Source: Xestospongia bergquistia
Lineage: Eukaryota > Porifera > Demospongiae > Haplosclerida > Petrosiidae
Reading direction: 5' to 3'
Assembly: GCA_963965975.1 (NCBI GenBank)
Contig: OZ014424.1
Span: 4,278,001 to 4,342,000 of the forward strand
DNA length: 64,000 nt
The translations under genes were made by a program, and so were the position numbers. The notes beneath the pieces were generated by a model. It was not told where the DNA came from. It did no database searches and saw nothing but the letters and a program-made list of their open reading frames with translations. Positions 1 to 11,262 of the stretch are shown here, piece after piece (the first letter of the stretch is position 1; each line of letters starts with the position of its first letter).

Positions 1-54
1 TTATATAGCATAATTATTATAGTTAGACTCTGGTTAATAAAACAGTAACTCAAA
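1..54 (+). promoter_or_regulatory. Proximal promoter module of the methyltransferase family
   Basis: A TATA-like TTATATAGC lies at the window start and is followed by TTATTATAGTTAG, then TTAATAAAACAGTAACTCAAA directly before the ATG at 55. The same module, with small changes, precedes many other copies (around 10690, 17240, 21590, 48568 and 52920; shortened forms before 8124, 9319, 15798, 39635, 40846 and 47055). Its conservation and fixed distance to the ATG suggest a core promoter and 5' UTR copied along with each gene. The functional role is inferred from position only. Confidence 0.5.
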
Positions 55-868
55 ATGGCTACTGACAAGAAAGAGGAGTACAATGACTATGATTGCTTTG
101 ATCCTCTTCTGTACATCAAGAATAAGTATGCAGTAGTCACTGATTGGAATTCTCAACCATTGAAACTATTACACAATATATTCCAGTCTTATGGTTCCAC
201 TCCTGCTGGATTGAAGGTGCTTGAATTTGGGTGTGGTCCTGTACCAATATATCAATGTAGTTCACCACTACATGCATCAGAGATAGTGTTTGCTGAATAT
301 ACTGAAAGAAATCGAAATACTCTACAAATGTGGCTCGACAATGACCCAAATGCACCAGATTTCATAGCACTATTCAAGTATGTTGTACAAAATTTAGAAG
401 GCAAAGGAGAAGAGGAAGTTGTAAAGAGGCAGGATGACTTAAGACGTCTAGTAAAAGGAGTTATACCTTGTGATATATTACGTGATCCTCCTCTTCTAGT
501 TCCTGGTTATGAGGGACCATATGACATTCATTATTTTCTCCAGTCTATGTATAATTAGTGCATGTACTACTCATGAAGAGTATAGTCAATCTATTGGTCG
601 ACTAACAAATTACCTTAAGCCAGGTGGAAAACTAATACTTCAGAGTCTCAAAGCACAGGGAAAGTACTATTACGTTGGATCAGAGACATTCTTTACTCTG
701 AGTGTGACTCCAGAGTTTCTTAATTCTACTTTGAGTGAAAAGGGATACAAAGACATTAGTATTACTGTTCAACCTTGTGAAGGTACTTCAGGTGCTGACA
801 TTGCTTTATCTATGTGTACACCAAGTTCAGTTGACGCTACACTTTTTGTAGTTGCCACTAAGAAGTGA
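55..868 (+). pseudogene. NNMT/PNMT-family methyltransferase, one frameshift
   Basis: Intronless class I SAM methyltransferase reading frame of the NNMT/PNMT/TEMT family. The N-terminal part (55-558) carries the SAM-binding motif VLEFGCGPVPIYQ, the post-I segment FAEYTERN and VIPCD. At about 527 the sequence reads GACATTCATTATTTTC where intact copies have GACATTATTTTC. This CATT duplication shifts the frame, and the rest of the protein continues in another frame to the family C-terminus VATKK at 868. The C-terminal class (KYYYVGSETFF, LSVTPEF) resembles the 22506 and 44672 copies. It is the last member of an array entering from the left. One 4 bp insertion is the only break I see, so a recent pseudogene or a base-call error are both possible. 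Confidence 0.85.
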
Positions 869-1639
869 TTTTTATTAGTAATGATGATTGGATAAGCTTT
901 ATTTTTATAAGACTAGACATAAAAAAGTTATTTACGTAGATTTCATGTACATTTATTGTAAAAGTAGCTATCACATTTATGTGGAAATTTTTAAATGTTC
1001 TCTGTAGTGTTTTGTTGTAACTTCTGTTGTTACTTGTTATGTATATTGTTAATTCTAGTTGGTGAGTATTGCCTTTTTATTTTTAATAACATAACTGTAG
1101 TAGCAACCCTGAATGAGCTTTGCTCACGTTTGTAACATCATGTTAGTAGATGTAGTTGATGGTTATGTACCTACATAATCAGTAGTACATTAGTAATGAA
1201 AATAGCATTATAATTACTTTTTTGACAAAAATAAGTTTGCAATTACAACCTATATAACCAAGTAATAGTTAAATCAACCAAACAATTTTTACAATTGCAG
1301 ATGCTCTAATTTAGAGTTGAATAATTCTTGAACATCACTTTGTAATACGGACACAGGCAGTCTGAACTAGCATGGACATGGCATTAGATTAGCTTGGAGG
1401 AATGAGAGATAGAGAAAGCTTGTCATCCATCGAAGATGGCAGAGAACAAAGAAGAAAAATAGATTGAGAGATAAGCAAGGTGTACAATGCTAAGTAAAGG
1501 AGCTCAAGAAAGAGAGGTAAATTTATAGTAGAGAAGAAAGACAGCAGATTTAAATATTCAAACTATGAGCATTATGAATTTATGGCTGACTGGTCAATGC
1601 TTTGAGCAGTCCATTGGTTATGGGAACCTTCTTTACTAG
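869..1639. other. Intergenic spacer, no gene seen
   Basis: AT-rich spacer. The first 150 bases match the 3' flank of other methyltransferase copies (TAGCTATCACATTTATG and similar). Bases about 1380-1560 resemble the purine-rich stretch upstream of the 19696 and 51026 genes (AGATGGCAGAG...GATTGAGAGATA). I see no convincing coding region. Confidence 0.5.
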
Positions 1640-2646
1640 CATCACATTCCTTTTATCTTCAATATCAACTAATATACTATAATAAGATCACTATTAAGAA
1701 AATATTAGGATGATTTTTTCTATTATATTCTTGTTGTGTATTTATCAACATAGCTCACTCAAGTATTATTATGATACATTTTATTGTATTTAATATTAAT
1801 AAGTCAACTTTCTCAGAGCACACTACAACATCTCAAATAAATAATATCAAAGGTTTGTGGAATATGAAATTTAATATTGACATTTGTTCTTTTAAACAAT
1901 TTGAACCAACCTTAAATATAATTATATGAACATACATAATACATCTATGTTTAATATCCATCTAGGATTTGATTGGTCAGGATATGTACCTGTTAGGTCC
2001 ACCTGGACCACTCTGTTGACATCTCTCTCTTGCCTTTGCTGAGCTAGTAGGGAGAGAAGTTGAGTATGTCACTCTGTCACGAGATACTACAGAAGTGGAT
2101 TTAAAACAAAGGAGGGAAATCATCAATAATACTGTCCATTATATGGATCAGGTATGTCAATGAGAATGGACCAACAGTGGTTTGATAGTAGTTTAATAAT
2201 GGATAGACTGACACAATAATGATACAAGAATTGGTTTTTATTCTTAGACATTATAATAATAGTTCAATATAAAAAGATTTGTAAGGAGTTATAATTATTT
2301 TTGTAGGCTGTTGTATGTGCAGCTGTAGAAGGTCGCGTGTTAATACTGGAGGATTAGAGAAAGCAGAACATAATGTTCTGCCTATCTTGAACAATTTGTT
2401 AGAGAACAGAGAAGCTCAGTTAGACAATGGACAGTTTATCATGTCTCATGAAAGATAAAATAAATTAGCATCAGTAAATCCTTGCAACAAGCAATCTATT
2501 TTATCTCTAACTATCATACCTACAAAAAGATGATATCATGTGTGATTACTAAATGGATGACTTGCTTTTACCTTTTAATAATTATGTTTATCTGTAGGAA
2601 TATTCTCAGGAACAACTGGACTCATGGCATCTTGTTAGAGCTAGTG

Positions 2647-2669
2647 AGAAGTTTAGACTCTAAACTTCT
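2647..2669. repeat. Perfect short palindrome inserted in VWA8 exon 6 copy
   Basis: AGAAGTTTAGA, a single C, then TCTAAACTTCT form 11-base perfect inverted arms. The other VWA8 copies read AGAAGTTTAGAGTG here. The 16 extra bases therefore look like a templated inverted copy of the adjacent sequence, as left by strand switching during replication or end repair. It disrupts the reading frame of this exon. Confidence 0.75.
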
Positions 2670-4689
2670 AAGAGTGATAGCTCTTGGACTCCCTGTCCCT
2701 CCATATCATGGTAATACACTGGACCCTCCACTAAGATCAAGATTTCAGGTATAAACTATATTAGTTCAGCTTAACAATGCGAGAGTATTTTTATAATTAT
2801 GCAGCTAGTAGTTAGTGTTAACAATGACGTTAGTTATATAGGGATTGAAATATTTAGTTTTTGTCATGTTTCCAGAATTATCATAAAACTTAATGTTATA
2901 TTATTAAGTAGTTCTATCCTATCTAATATCACTTCAGTGTTGATACTGTTCTTCCATTTATCTGTTGTTATATATACTTCCTCCTCCATTTCCTGAAGCT
3001 CTACAAGACTTCCTGTACACTTATCCTAACATCCCACAAGACAAGTTATTATAGAGCAATAGCTATTAACAACTATTTAATAAATGAACATTAGATTAGT
3101 TTCCTCTATAGTTTTGATAAATTATTAATATACACAGTTTAACTAGTACTATACTATCATTAAATCATGTATATATGTGAATATGAAGTAAATATTGTTC
3201 ATTTATAGTATATAGGTTAACTACTTTACTGTCTGTTACTTATACAATACACTCACTAACTGGAGGTTACTCTGGAGGACCTATCAATCGTAGTGGACAA
3301 CTAAATAATCTAGTTGATATTTTGGTGAGTTGACTTAGATTTCTTTGTTCAAATAAAAGCATGTTTGATTTAATATAATTTCTATGACATTGTTTCTTGA
3401 CCTATGTGGTACATTACTAAATGTGTACATGTGATTTTAGCTTACTTATGAATGTCATTGTTATCATTATTATAGGCACAAAATCCAGCAGCTGATTTAT
3501 CTGACTCGATACATTCTATGTTTCCAGCTGAACTACTTGGTATGAAACAGACATTGGAAATACATTAGAGGTAAAATGTTGTGATATTAAAGTCCTATGG
3601 ATAGAGGTTCTAACAGAAATAATAGTGAAGTTTTAAATTTGGTGATTTTTAGCAATTTGATGCCTCACTCATGATTATTATCTTCCTTTTACTTCATAAT
3701 TCCCAAACTTTTAACCACCAAATATCATATTTCAAGCAATTTGCCATTCAACAGTATAATAAAACAATAGGAATAACTGACATTTCTATTGGAGAAGAAT
3801 TAATGATGTGCTATTACACTGTGTTTTCTTTATTGCTAGAAATTTGGTATTTCCTCTCAAGGGTCTAGTTTATTTTTAACTGATGATTGATTGACATGTG
3901 CTCCTAATTCAAAAGATCTAATACAAGTCTCGTATCATCAAACTAACTCATCTCAAAATACATCATTATCTGTACCTGGTTATCAAACTGATATCAATGA
4001 TCATACCAATAGTAGGGGTTATGTCAGCCTACCTCATCATCAGTTATTGTTAAGTCAAATGTTACAGAGTCATCTTGTAGGGGATATGTGTCTCATAGGA
4101 CCTAAGGTAATGTAATGATGTATAGTCTGTGTATAGTACATGCACTTCAATATGAATATAGTCATAAGTTCGTATGTCTGCCTACACTAGCTGTTCATTT
4201 TCAAACATTCAAAGTTTAATTCTGCTTGGGAATGGGCGAGAACTACATGTCTATCTTGTGACTTTAATGTTGAGCTCATTATGTAGATTACTGTGTCTAT
4301 AAATAATAGCTTAGCAATTTTGACTATTGATAATCACTTATTTAATATGTGAATAGTTTATAAGCATATATTATACTTATCTTCTCTATTTTTGAGGAAA
4401 CATTACATCTCTACATGTGATACTGGATGGATTTCTTGTCTAGTGTAAAAACTAATGACTAGACTTTCAATTCTCATTTTATATTTATAATCTTTTACTA
4501 TAGGGTAGTGGAAAGTCCACATTAGTCAACCAACTAGCTAATATATTAGGTTATAATACAGAATCAGTTGTTCTTTATCAAGATATGACATCAAGGGATT
4601 TATTACAACAAAGAACTACCCATTCTAATGGAGACACAGGTTGGAGACTAACACCATTTATTACTGCAGCTCTTAATGGACATATAGCA

Positions 4690-5110
4690 GTATTAGATGG
4701 TATTCATAGACTAGATCCTAGTACTATTACCACTCTTAAAAGGTACAGTCTATTACAAAGTAACACTATAGTATTATATAAATGATATTCATAGATTAGA
4801 TCCTTTACCACTGTTTATAGTCCATTATGCTAACATTACCAGATACATGGATTCATAGACTAGATCCTAGTACTATTACCACTCTTAAGAGGTACAGTCT
4901 ATTACAATGTAACACTATATGTATGACAGTATTATATAAATAATATTCATAGATTAGATCCTTTACCACTGTTTATAGTCCATTATACTAACATTACCAG
5001 ATACATGGATTCATAGACTAGACGTCCATTTTACTAATAATACTAGATAATATTTTATAGACTAGATCCTAGCACTATTACCACTCTTAAGAGGTACAGT
5101 TTATAATATA
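4690..5110 (+). repeat. Tandem repeats of VWA8 exon 11 3' end and intron start
   Basis: The segment ATTCATAGACTAGATCCTAG...CTCTTAARAGGTACAGT, the last part of exon 11 plus its splice donor, is repeated three times here (near 4700, 4850 and 5055) with intervening intron sequence. Only the first repeat belongs to a full exon. Equivalent repeats occur in the other copies at 35815-36190 and 60225-60490, so the duplication predates the segmental copies. The extra copies retain splice-donor-like AG|GTACAG. Confidence 0.8.
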
Positions 5111-8059
5111 GTAACCTTATCCATATAACACTATTAGATGGTATACCATACCGCTCTTAAAGTCACTAGTCCAATATTTTAAGACTAATATAGCTGATAT
5201 ATGTTCTTTCCTACTATGCAATAAATGCTTTATGTCACTGTAATGTACTGCCATGATGTTCCTACTAAATACAATAACAAAATGATCAGAGATCAAATAC
5301 CATATAATGAGGATGTTCCAGATAACATAGTATGAATTATTTTTGTTATTACTTTTTAGGTTGATTCAAGATCGTGAGCTTAATCTCACTGATGGTACAC
5401 GATTGTTGAGAGAAGATCGTTATAATGCTTCAATGAAAACTGCCAAATTGACTAACAAAGAAATGACAGAAAGGTATTTGCACAAGTCATACACCAAATA
5501 TCAATTACTTAGTATTTTATTAATGGCTGTGAATTGATGTGAGTTTAATATATAACATAGATTTCATTATATATTACAGTAGATACCTTGTATCACTGTT
5601 CAATAGTTGTTATTGTATCTTGTATCTCTTCTTAGGTCAATCTATCCTATTCATTCTAAGTTTCGTATTGTTGCTATTGGTGAACGTATAGCACAACAGA
5701 TCAATAATACCAAAGGAGATTGGCTAAATCCTGAAGTACTATCTATGTTCCAGTATATTCATGTCACTCCATTACCTCAACATGAAGAGAGACAACTACT
5801 ATTACAAAAAGTATATACAATAATGGTCACACTATATTATATGGTCTATTACTTTAGGTTCCAAAGTTGCCATCAGATATTCTTGATAAACTATTAGACT
5901 TTACTCAATCTCTTAGAATTTCTGATGATCCTATTATAAGTAATACACTTAATATATAAAAATACATTAATGGCTCTCTGTAATGAGTATATACTAGACA
6001 CTAATAGTGGTATAGAAAGAGGAATGGGAACAAGTTTTAAAAACATTTCTATGACTTGCTATTAATATCATTATTAGCTAAGAATGCTATATATTTTTTA
6101 TTATGTATTGTTTTGTCTAATTAATAGTAATGGTTAATTAATTAATTGTTTATATTGTTCTATCTAGATTCAGTCTTTGTCTTCATCACTGTCAACAAGA
6201 CGGCTACTTAGTATAGTTACTCAATTATCTCATTATCCTGAGAATACACACTGTATGATCCTATAATGATAGCATGTTTATCAAGGTATTGTAACATTAG
6301 TAAATTATCATCTTATGACTGAAATGAAATGAATGGATTATCAACATTATTCATCAACATCACAAACATATGTTTTTAGCCCACATCCTATTTTGTATAT
6401 TGACTTAACGAGCTATTTCGAAAGACTCATTTTAGTGATTACATATTCCAAGCCATACCTAATCCATTTTATAATCATTCATGATAACTAATTATAACAA
6501 TAGCACATAGTAATGATAATTATTAAGACTAATACATCCTATGTTCTACCAATTGTCAATTTGTAATAGTTAATCTATTCATAAACATAGATTCTTACCT
6601 TCTATTGCTAAAGCTACTTTATCAAGAGCTTTGTCAAGCCATCATATTTATCCTTCATTACCTACTAGTACTGTACCATCAAATGATACTACATGTAAGT
6701 TATAATTATAAAACTATTTTCCTTATAAGGATAGTAAATAGACTATCTAAACTCTATAGATTCATGATCAAATGATGTATTGTGTATTGGAGCTACTAAA
6801 GTCCCATTATATTCTGATCACAATGATGTTGCTATGGTACCAGATGTGATTTTTTACGATAATCCACTGGTTAGTGAGAAGAGATAGATAGATATATAAA
6901 TATGATCTTAACAAGTCTATAAATGAAAAATCATCTAATGGTTTTGAAATTAAAGATACTGACTTCAAAGTGAAACACTACAAAGATTGTATAGTTAGCA
7001 GCAATGTCAGTGGAAGACTAATAACTATAGAATGACAGAAATATAGAAGGGCAAGCTAGTGAGAATTTTAAGCATTGTTAAATTGAATGAAATTCATTTA
7101 GTTGCTATATACATCAGCAGTTAAAGATGCAATTTAATTTCAAATGCATAATATGGTTAGAGTATCATCCAGTGACATTTTTCTTTTATAAGCTTATCTT
7201 AAAGCCTTGTTGTGAACTAGAAACAACCATGGAACTTAAAGCATAGAAAACCTTATAGGGGTTATTGAGTATAATACCCCAAACTCCTTGGAGTATGGCC
7301 CTATGTACTATTAAATTTATGATTGATTGTTACTCTCCCCAAGAAAAAATTCTACATGAAACTCTGAAATAAAATTTAATTTTTTTGTTTACCGATATTG
7401 TAATATAATGTCTTTGTTTTCTTTTCTATAACATCTTCATTTGTTAGAGGAACTACTAAAAGATTACTCTTTAGGAGAACACCTTATCTTGATAAGAAAT
7501 CAAGGAGTAGGCAAGAACAAACTGGTTGATCGATTACTCCATCTTCCTTGTGAATATCTACAATTACATAGGTATACTGCAATGCAATATATGAATGATA
7601 GATACATGAGCTGACCATGTGATTTGACAACTATTATAATAAGTTATTATTGGACCTCTCTCTAAGCACACCTAACTATTAAACAATTCTCTGAATTAAA
7701 GAGGACATATAGCATTGCATTAGTTAAAAATTAAACTGTTTAAGTTAGTACTCAGATATGAGAGGTTCCTATTGTATCCCATTCATATTTCATTAACTGT
7801 ATGTAGGGATTCAACTGTTCAAACATTGACAACTCAGCCATCTGTGGTTGATGGAAGGATCACTTATCAAGACTCTCCATTGGTTAGATAATAAATACAT
7901 CTAAATGTAATTAAAGTTATAAAAGGAATACCATTTGTACAGTAAAAAGATACTTAGCTGCTCAAACACATGAGGTTTAATATGCATATACTTCCAAATC
8001 AATACAAAATAATTATTAAGTACAACTTATGATTATGTTTCAAGCTGTTACAACTCCTG

Positions 8060-8123
8060 TTTCTGACCATTGCCCCGCCCATGTTTTTATAGCATTTAAT
8101 AATTAATAAAACAGAAACTCAAG
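8060..8123 (+). promoter_or_regulatory. Promoter module with CCCCGCCC box
   Basis: Just upstream of the ATG at 8124 lie CCCCGCCCATG, a TTTTTATAGCATT element and TTAATAAAACAGAAACTCAAG. The matching gene in unit 2 has the same arrangement at about 39582-39634. The GC-rich box stands out in otherwise AT-rich DNA. The regulatory role is inferred. Confidence 0.4.
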
Positions 8124-8933
8124 ATGGCTACCGACAAAAAAGAGGACTACATGGACTATGATCATTTTGATCCTTTTGTGTACATCAAGAATAGGTATAC
8201 AATAGTCAATGATTGGAACTCTCAGCCATTGAAGCTATTACACAATATATTCCAGTCTTATAGTTCCACTCCTGCTGGATTGAAGGTGCTCGATTTTGGC
8301 TGTGGCCCTGTACCAATATATCAATGTAGTTCACCACTACATGCGTCAGAGATAGTGTTTGCTGAATATACTGAAAGAAATCGAAATACTCTCCAAATGT
8401 GGCTTGACAATGATCCCAAGGCACCAGATTTTACAGCACTATTCAAGTATGTTGTACAAGATTTGGAAGGCAAAGGAGAAGAGGAAGTTGTAAAGAGACA
8501 GGATGACTTAAGACGTCTTGTAAAAGGAGTTATACCTTGTGATGCATTACATGATCCTCCTCTTCTAGTTCCTGGTTATGAGGGACCATATGACATTATT
8601 TTCTCCAGTCTATGTTTAACTGCTGCTTGTACTACTCATGAAGAGTATAGTCAAGCTATTGGTCGACTAACAAAGTACCTTAAACCAGGTGGAAAACTAA
8701 TTCTTCAGGGTCTCCGGCCAAAGGAAGACTCAGAGTATCTCTATTATTATGTTGGATCAGAGAAATTCTTAGGTCTATGTGTGACTCCCGAGTTTCGTAA
8801 ATCTGCTTTGATTGAAAATGGATATACAGATATTAGTGTTACTGTTCAACCTCGTGAAGGTATTTCAGGTGCTGACACTGCTATATCTAGCTCTGTTGAT
8901 GCTACAGTTTTTACGGTTGCGACTAAGAAGTGA
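8124..8933 (+). CDS. NNMT/PNMT-family SAM-dependent methyltransferase, copy a
   Basis: Whole, intronless 269-residue protein, close to the roughly 264 residues of human NNMT. Visible parts: FDPFVYIKNRY near residue 15 (region of the SAM/substrate-contacting Tyr of NNMT); motif I VLDFGCGPVPIYQ (55-67); the acidic post-I end FAEYTERN (79-86); PCD at 138-140; SSLCLTAAC (161-169), aligned with STLCLDAAC of NNMT; LKPGG at 186-190. The family transfers a methyl group from SAM to small amines or N-heterocycles in the cytosol. The nicotinamide-contacting Asp of NNMT (its MDAL segment) is replaced here by LQGL (194-197), so the substrate is probably not nicotinamide. The start is the conserved ATGGCTAC context after the family promoter. 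Its unit 2 partner is at 39635. Confidence 0.9.
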   Translation: MATDKKEDYMDYDHFDPFVYIKNRYTIVNDWNSQPLKLLHNIFQSYSSTPAGLKVLDFGCGPVPIYQCSSPLHASEIVFAEYTERNRNTLQMWLDNDPKAPDFTALFKYVVQDLEGKGEEEVVKRQDDLRRLVKGVIPCDALHDPPLLVPGYEGPYDIIFSSLCLTAACTTHEEYSQAIGRLTKYLKPGGKLILQGLRPKEDSEYLYYYVGSEKFLGLCVTPEFRKSALIENGYTDISVTVQPREGISGADTAISSSVDATVFTVATKK

Positions 8934-9318
8934 TCTTTATTAGAATGATTGTATGTTTTAAGCTTCAAATTTATTAGAACTATAAATAATGTCAGTTTAA
9001 TTTCATATATAATTATTTCAAGTGTAGCTATCACATTTATGACAGCCTCTGAAAAAAAAATTTAAAAAGTCATTTTTTCTTGTAATGCTAGTATTGTGTA
9101 ACCAGACAACATCACTGAATGAACACTGACCATTTAAGTAGATAGTAGATACTAGCTGCTTAAACATGTGAAGTTTGATATCGGTATATTTCCAAAGCAA
9201 TTAAAATAGTTATCAAAAGTGCAACTTGTTATTTTCAAGACCTGCTGCTGCATCTTGATTATTACCTGATAACAGTTATTATAGTTAGTATTAATAGTTA
9301 ATAAAACATTAACTCAAA

Positions 9319-10124
9319 ATGGCTACTGACAAAAAAGATGACTACAATAAGCGTTTTGATCCTTTTGTGTACATCAAGAATAAGTATACAGTAGTCACTG
9401 ATTGGAACTCTCAACCATTGAAACTATTACACAATATATTCCAGTCTTATGGTTCTACTCCTGCTGGATTGAAGGTGCTTGAATTTGGCTGTGGCCCTGT
9501 ACCAATATATCAATGTAGTTCACCACTACATGCATCAGAGATAGTGTTTGCTGAATATACTGAAAAAATCGACACACTCTACAAATGTGGCTCGACAATG
9601 ACCCAAATGCACCAGATTTCACACCACTATTCAAGTATGTTGTTCAAGATTTGGAAGACAAAGGAGAAGAGGAAGTTGTAAAGAGACAGGATGACTTAAG
9701 GCGTCTTGTAAAAGGAGTTATACCTTGTGATATAGTATGTGATCCTCCTCTTCTAGTTCCTGGTTATGAGGGACCATATGACATTATTTTGTCCAGTTTA
9801 TGCATACCTAATGGTTGTACAAGTTGTGAAGAGTATAGTCAAGCTATTGGTCGGCTAACAAAGTACCTTAAACCAGGCGGAAAAATAATACTTCAAAGTT
9901 TCCGTCCACTGGGAGACTCAGAATTCATCCATTATTCTATTGGGTCAGGAAAATTTGTTGCTTTGAGTGTGACACCAGAGTTTCAGAATTCTGTTTTGAG
10001 TGAAAATGGATACAAGGATATTACTATTACTATTCAACCTTTTGAAGGTATTTCTGGTATTGACACAGCTGTAATCTGTGACTCAGTTGATGCTACAGTT
10101 TTTACAGTTGCAACTAAGAAGTAA
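9319..10124 (+). pseudogene. NNMT/PNMT-family methyltransferase, copy b, one frameshift
   Basis: Member of the NKRFDPF subgroup. Frame 1 runs from the ATG at 9319 through motif I (VLEFGCGP) to about 9568, where ACTGAAAAAATCGAC stands for the usual ACTGAAAGAAATCGAC. The 1-base loss shifts the frame, and the remaining 180 codons continue to the normal VATKK end at 10124. The C-terminal half has the subgroup features SLCIPNGCTSCEEY and FRPLGDSEFIHYSIGSGKF. No other lesion is seen. The collinear unit 2 gene (40846-41652) is open, so this is a one-lesion pseudogene or a sequence error. Confidence 0.87.
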
Positions 10125-10157
10125 TCTTCACTAGGATAATTGTATGCTTTAAGCTTC

Positions 10158-10205
10158 AAATTTATAGGACTAAACTAAAATTATTTAGTTTAGTCCTATA
10201 AATTT
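10158..10205. repeat. Perfect 22-bp-arm hairpin in a 3' flank
   Basis: AAATTTATAGGACTAAAC (plus TAAA) at 10158-10179 is exactly reverse-complemented at 10184-10205, with a 4-base loop ATTA. The related genes at 15798, 40846 and 47055 have only one arm in their 3' flanks (ACTAAACTAAA or a close variant), so the second arm is specific to this copy. It begins 34 bases after the stop codon and could fold in the transcript. Confidence 0.85.
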
Positions 10206-10331
10206 GTTAAGTTAAATCTCATGTACAATTTTTTAAGGGTAGCTATGACATTTATAATGGACTTTGAAAATTTTTTAGTTTTTTGTAGTATTAATATTGT
10301 GTAACCAGACAATGCAACTGTATTCACTGAA

Positions 10332-10498
10332 AACAATAATTATGTCATTTACTTTGTATCTGACATAGATGGAGTACTATGGAATCTAGAATTCTTGTGA
10401 ATTACTCATTGTATAATTTGTTGGAATATTATACTTTTACATACCAACAAATTATATGGTGAGTAATTTACATGTAAGGTACAAATTAGTAGTTAAAA
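10332..10498. mobile_element. Foldback MITE-like element
   Basis: An inverted-repeat element with inner arms AATTACTCATTGTATAATTT and AAATTATATGGTGAGTAATT. The outer arm on the right ends in TTAGTAGTTAAAA. It has no coding capacity. Relatives lie at 16790, 28354, 41832, 48041 and 54914. This copy holds one 85-bp-type repeat unit on its left side, where other copies have two or three. The ends are approximate. Confidence 0.6.
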
Positions 10499-10746
10499 TA
10501 ACATATTATTTTTTACAGTGTGAACACTGACCATTTGAACATTTAGTAGCTGCTCAAACACACAAGATTTTATATGCATTTACTTCCAATACAATACAAA
10601 ATAATCGTTTTAAGTACAACTTGTGATTAAGATTTCAAGTTCTGTTATAGCTCCTGCTAATAGTTCCTGACTATTGCCCTGCTCCCATGTTTATATAGCG
10701 TAATTGTTATAGCTAGAATCTAGTATTAATAAAAAAGTGACTCAAA

Positions 10747-11262
10747 ATGGCTACTGACAAGAAAGAGGACTACATGGTCTATGATTGTTTTGATCATTTT
10801 GTGTTCATCAAGAATAAGTATGCAGTAGTCAATGATTGGAACTCAGTCATTGAAACTATTACACAATATACCCTATACCAGTCTTATGGTTCCACTCCTG
10901 CTGGATTGAAGGTGCTTGATTGGGGCCCTGTATTAATATATATCAATGTAGTTCACCACTACTAGTGTCAGTGATAGTGTTTGCTGAATATAGTGAAAGA
11001 AATCAAAATACTCTACAAATATGACTTGATAATGACCCAAATGCACTAGATTTCACAGCACTATTCAAGTATGTTGTACAAGATTTTGAAAGGAAAGAAA
11101 TAGTTGAAGTTGTAAAGAGGCAGGATGACTTACGATATCATGTAAAAGGAGTTATACCTTGTGATATATTACGTAATTCTCCTCCTTTAGTTCCTGGTTA
11201 TGAGAGACCATATGACATTATTTTTCTCTAGTCTATGTTTAATTATCACTTGTACTACCAAT
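10747..11262 (+). pseudogene. Decayed methyltransferase copy c
   Basis: Starts with the normal ATGGCTACTGACAAG and keeps FDHFVFIKNKYAVVNDW. It then has an indel near codon 33, lacks the FGCG part of motif I (VLDWGPV), and has Trp to stop at the QMWLDN position (ATATGACTTG). Further frameshifts follow. Similarity ends at about 11262, where the sequence switches into VWA8 intron 2 DNA. It is an old, multiply broken copy. Partners are 17301 (same array) and 42138 and 48637 (unit 2). Confidence 0.85.

Larger units (their letters stand above)
1640..7934 (+). pseudogene. VWA8: VWA8 5'-half copy, decayed (exons 3-19 recognisable)
   Basis: Segmental copy of the VWA8 gene; exon numbers follow the intact copy at 55866. 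Exons 3 to 19 can be followed from about 1798 to 7882. Examples are the GPPGPL loop (exon 4, about 1985), LGLPVPPYHGNTLDPP (exon 6), the P-loop GSGKST (exon 11, about 4504), RSIYPIHSKFRIVAIGER (exon 13, 5637) and the last exon at 7807-7882. Many lesions are visible: Trp to TAA in exon 3, CGA to TGA in exon 4, a 1-base deletion in exon 5, a 16-base palindromic insertion in exon 6, a 7-base loss removing the exon 7 acceptor, a 1-base loss in exon 9, and the exon 14 donor changed from GT to AT. Exons 1-2 are absent. Homology ends in the intron after exon 19, where the sequence jumps to methyltransferase flank. The exon 7 acceptor loss is shared with the copy at 32769-38959, so these two are sisters. 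Confidence 0.88.

Noticed and set aside
8206-8424. Open minus-strand frames of about 72-136 codons across every methyltransferase copy
   Set aside because: They overlap the most conserved sense codons, have no family resemblance, and exist because of the composition of the sense gene. They matter only where the inversion (21644, 52985) brings them into sense.
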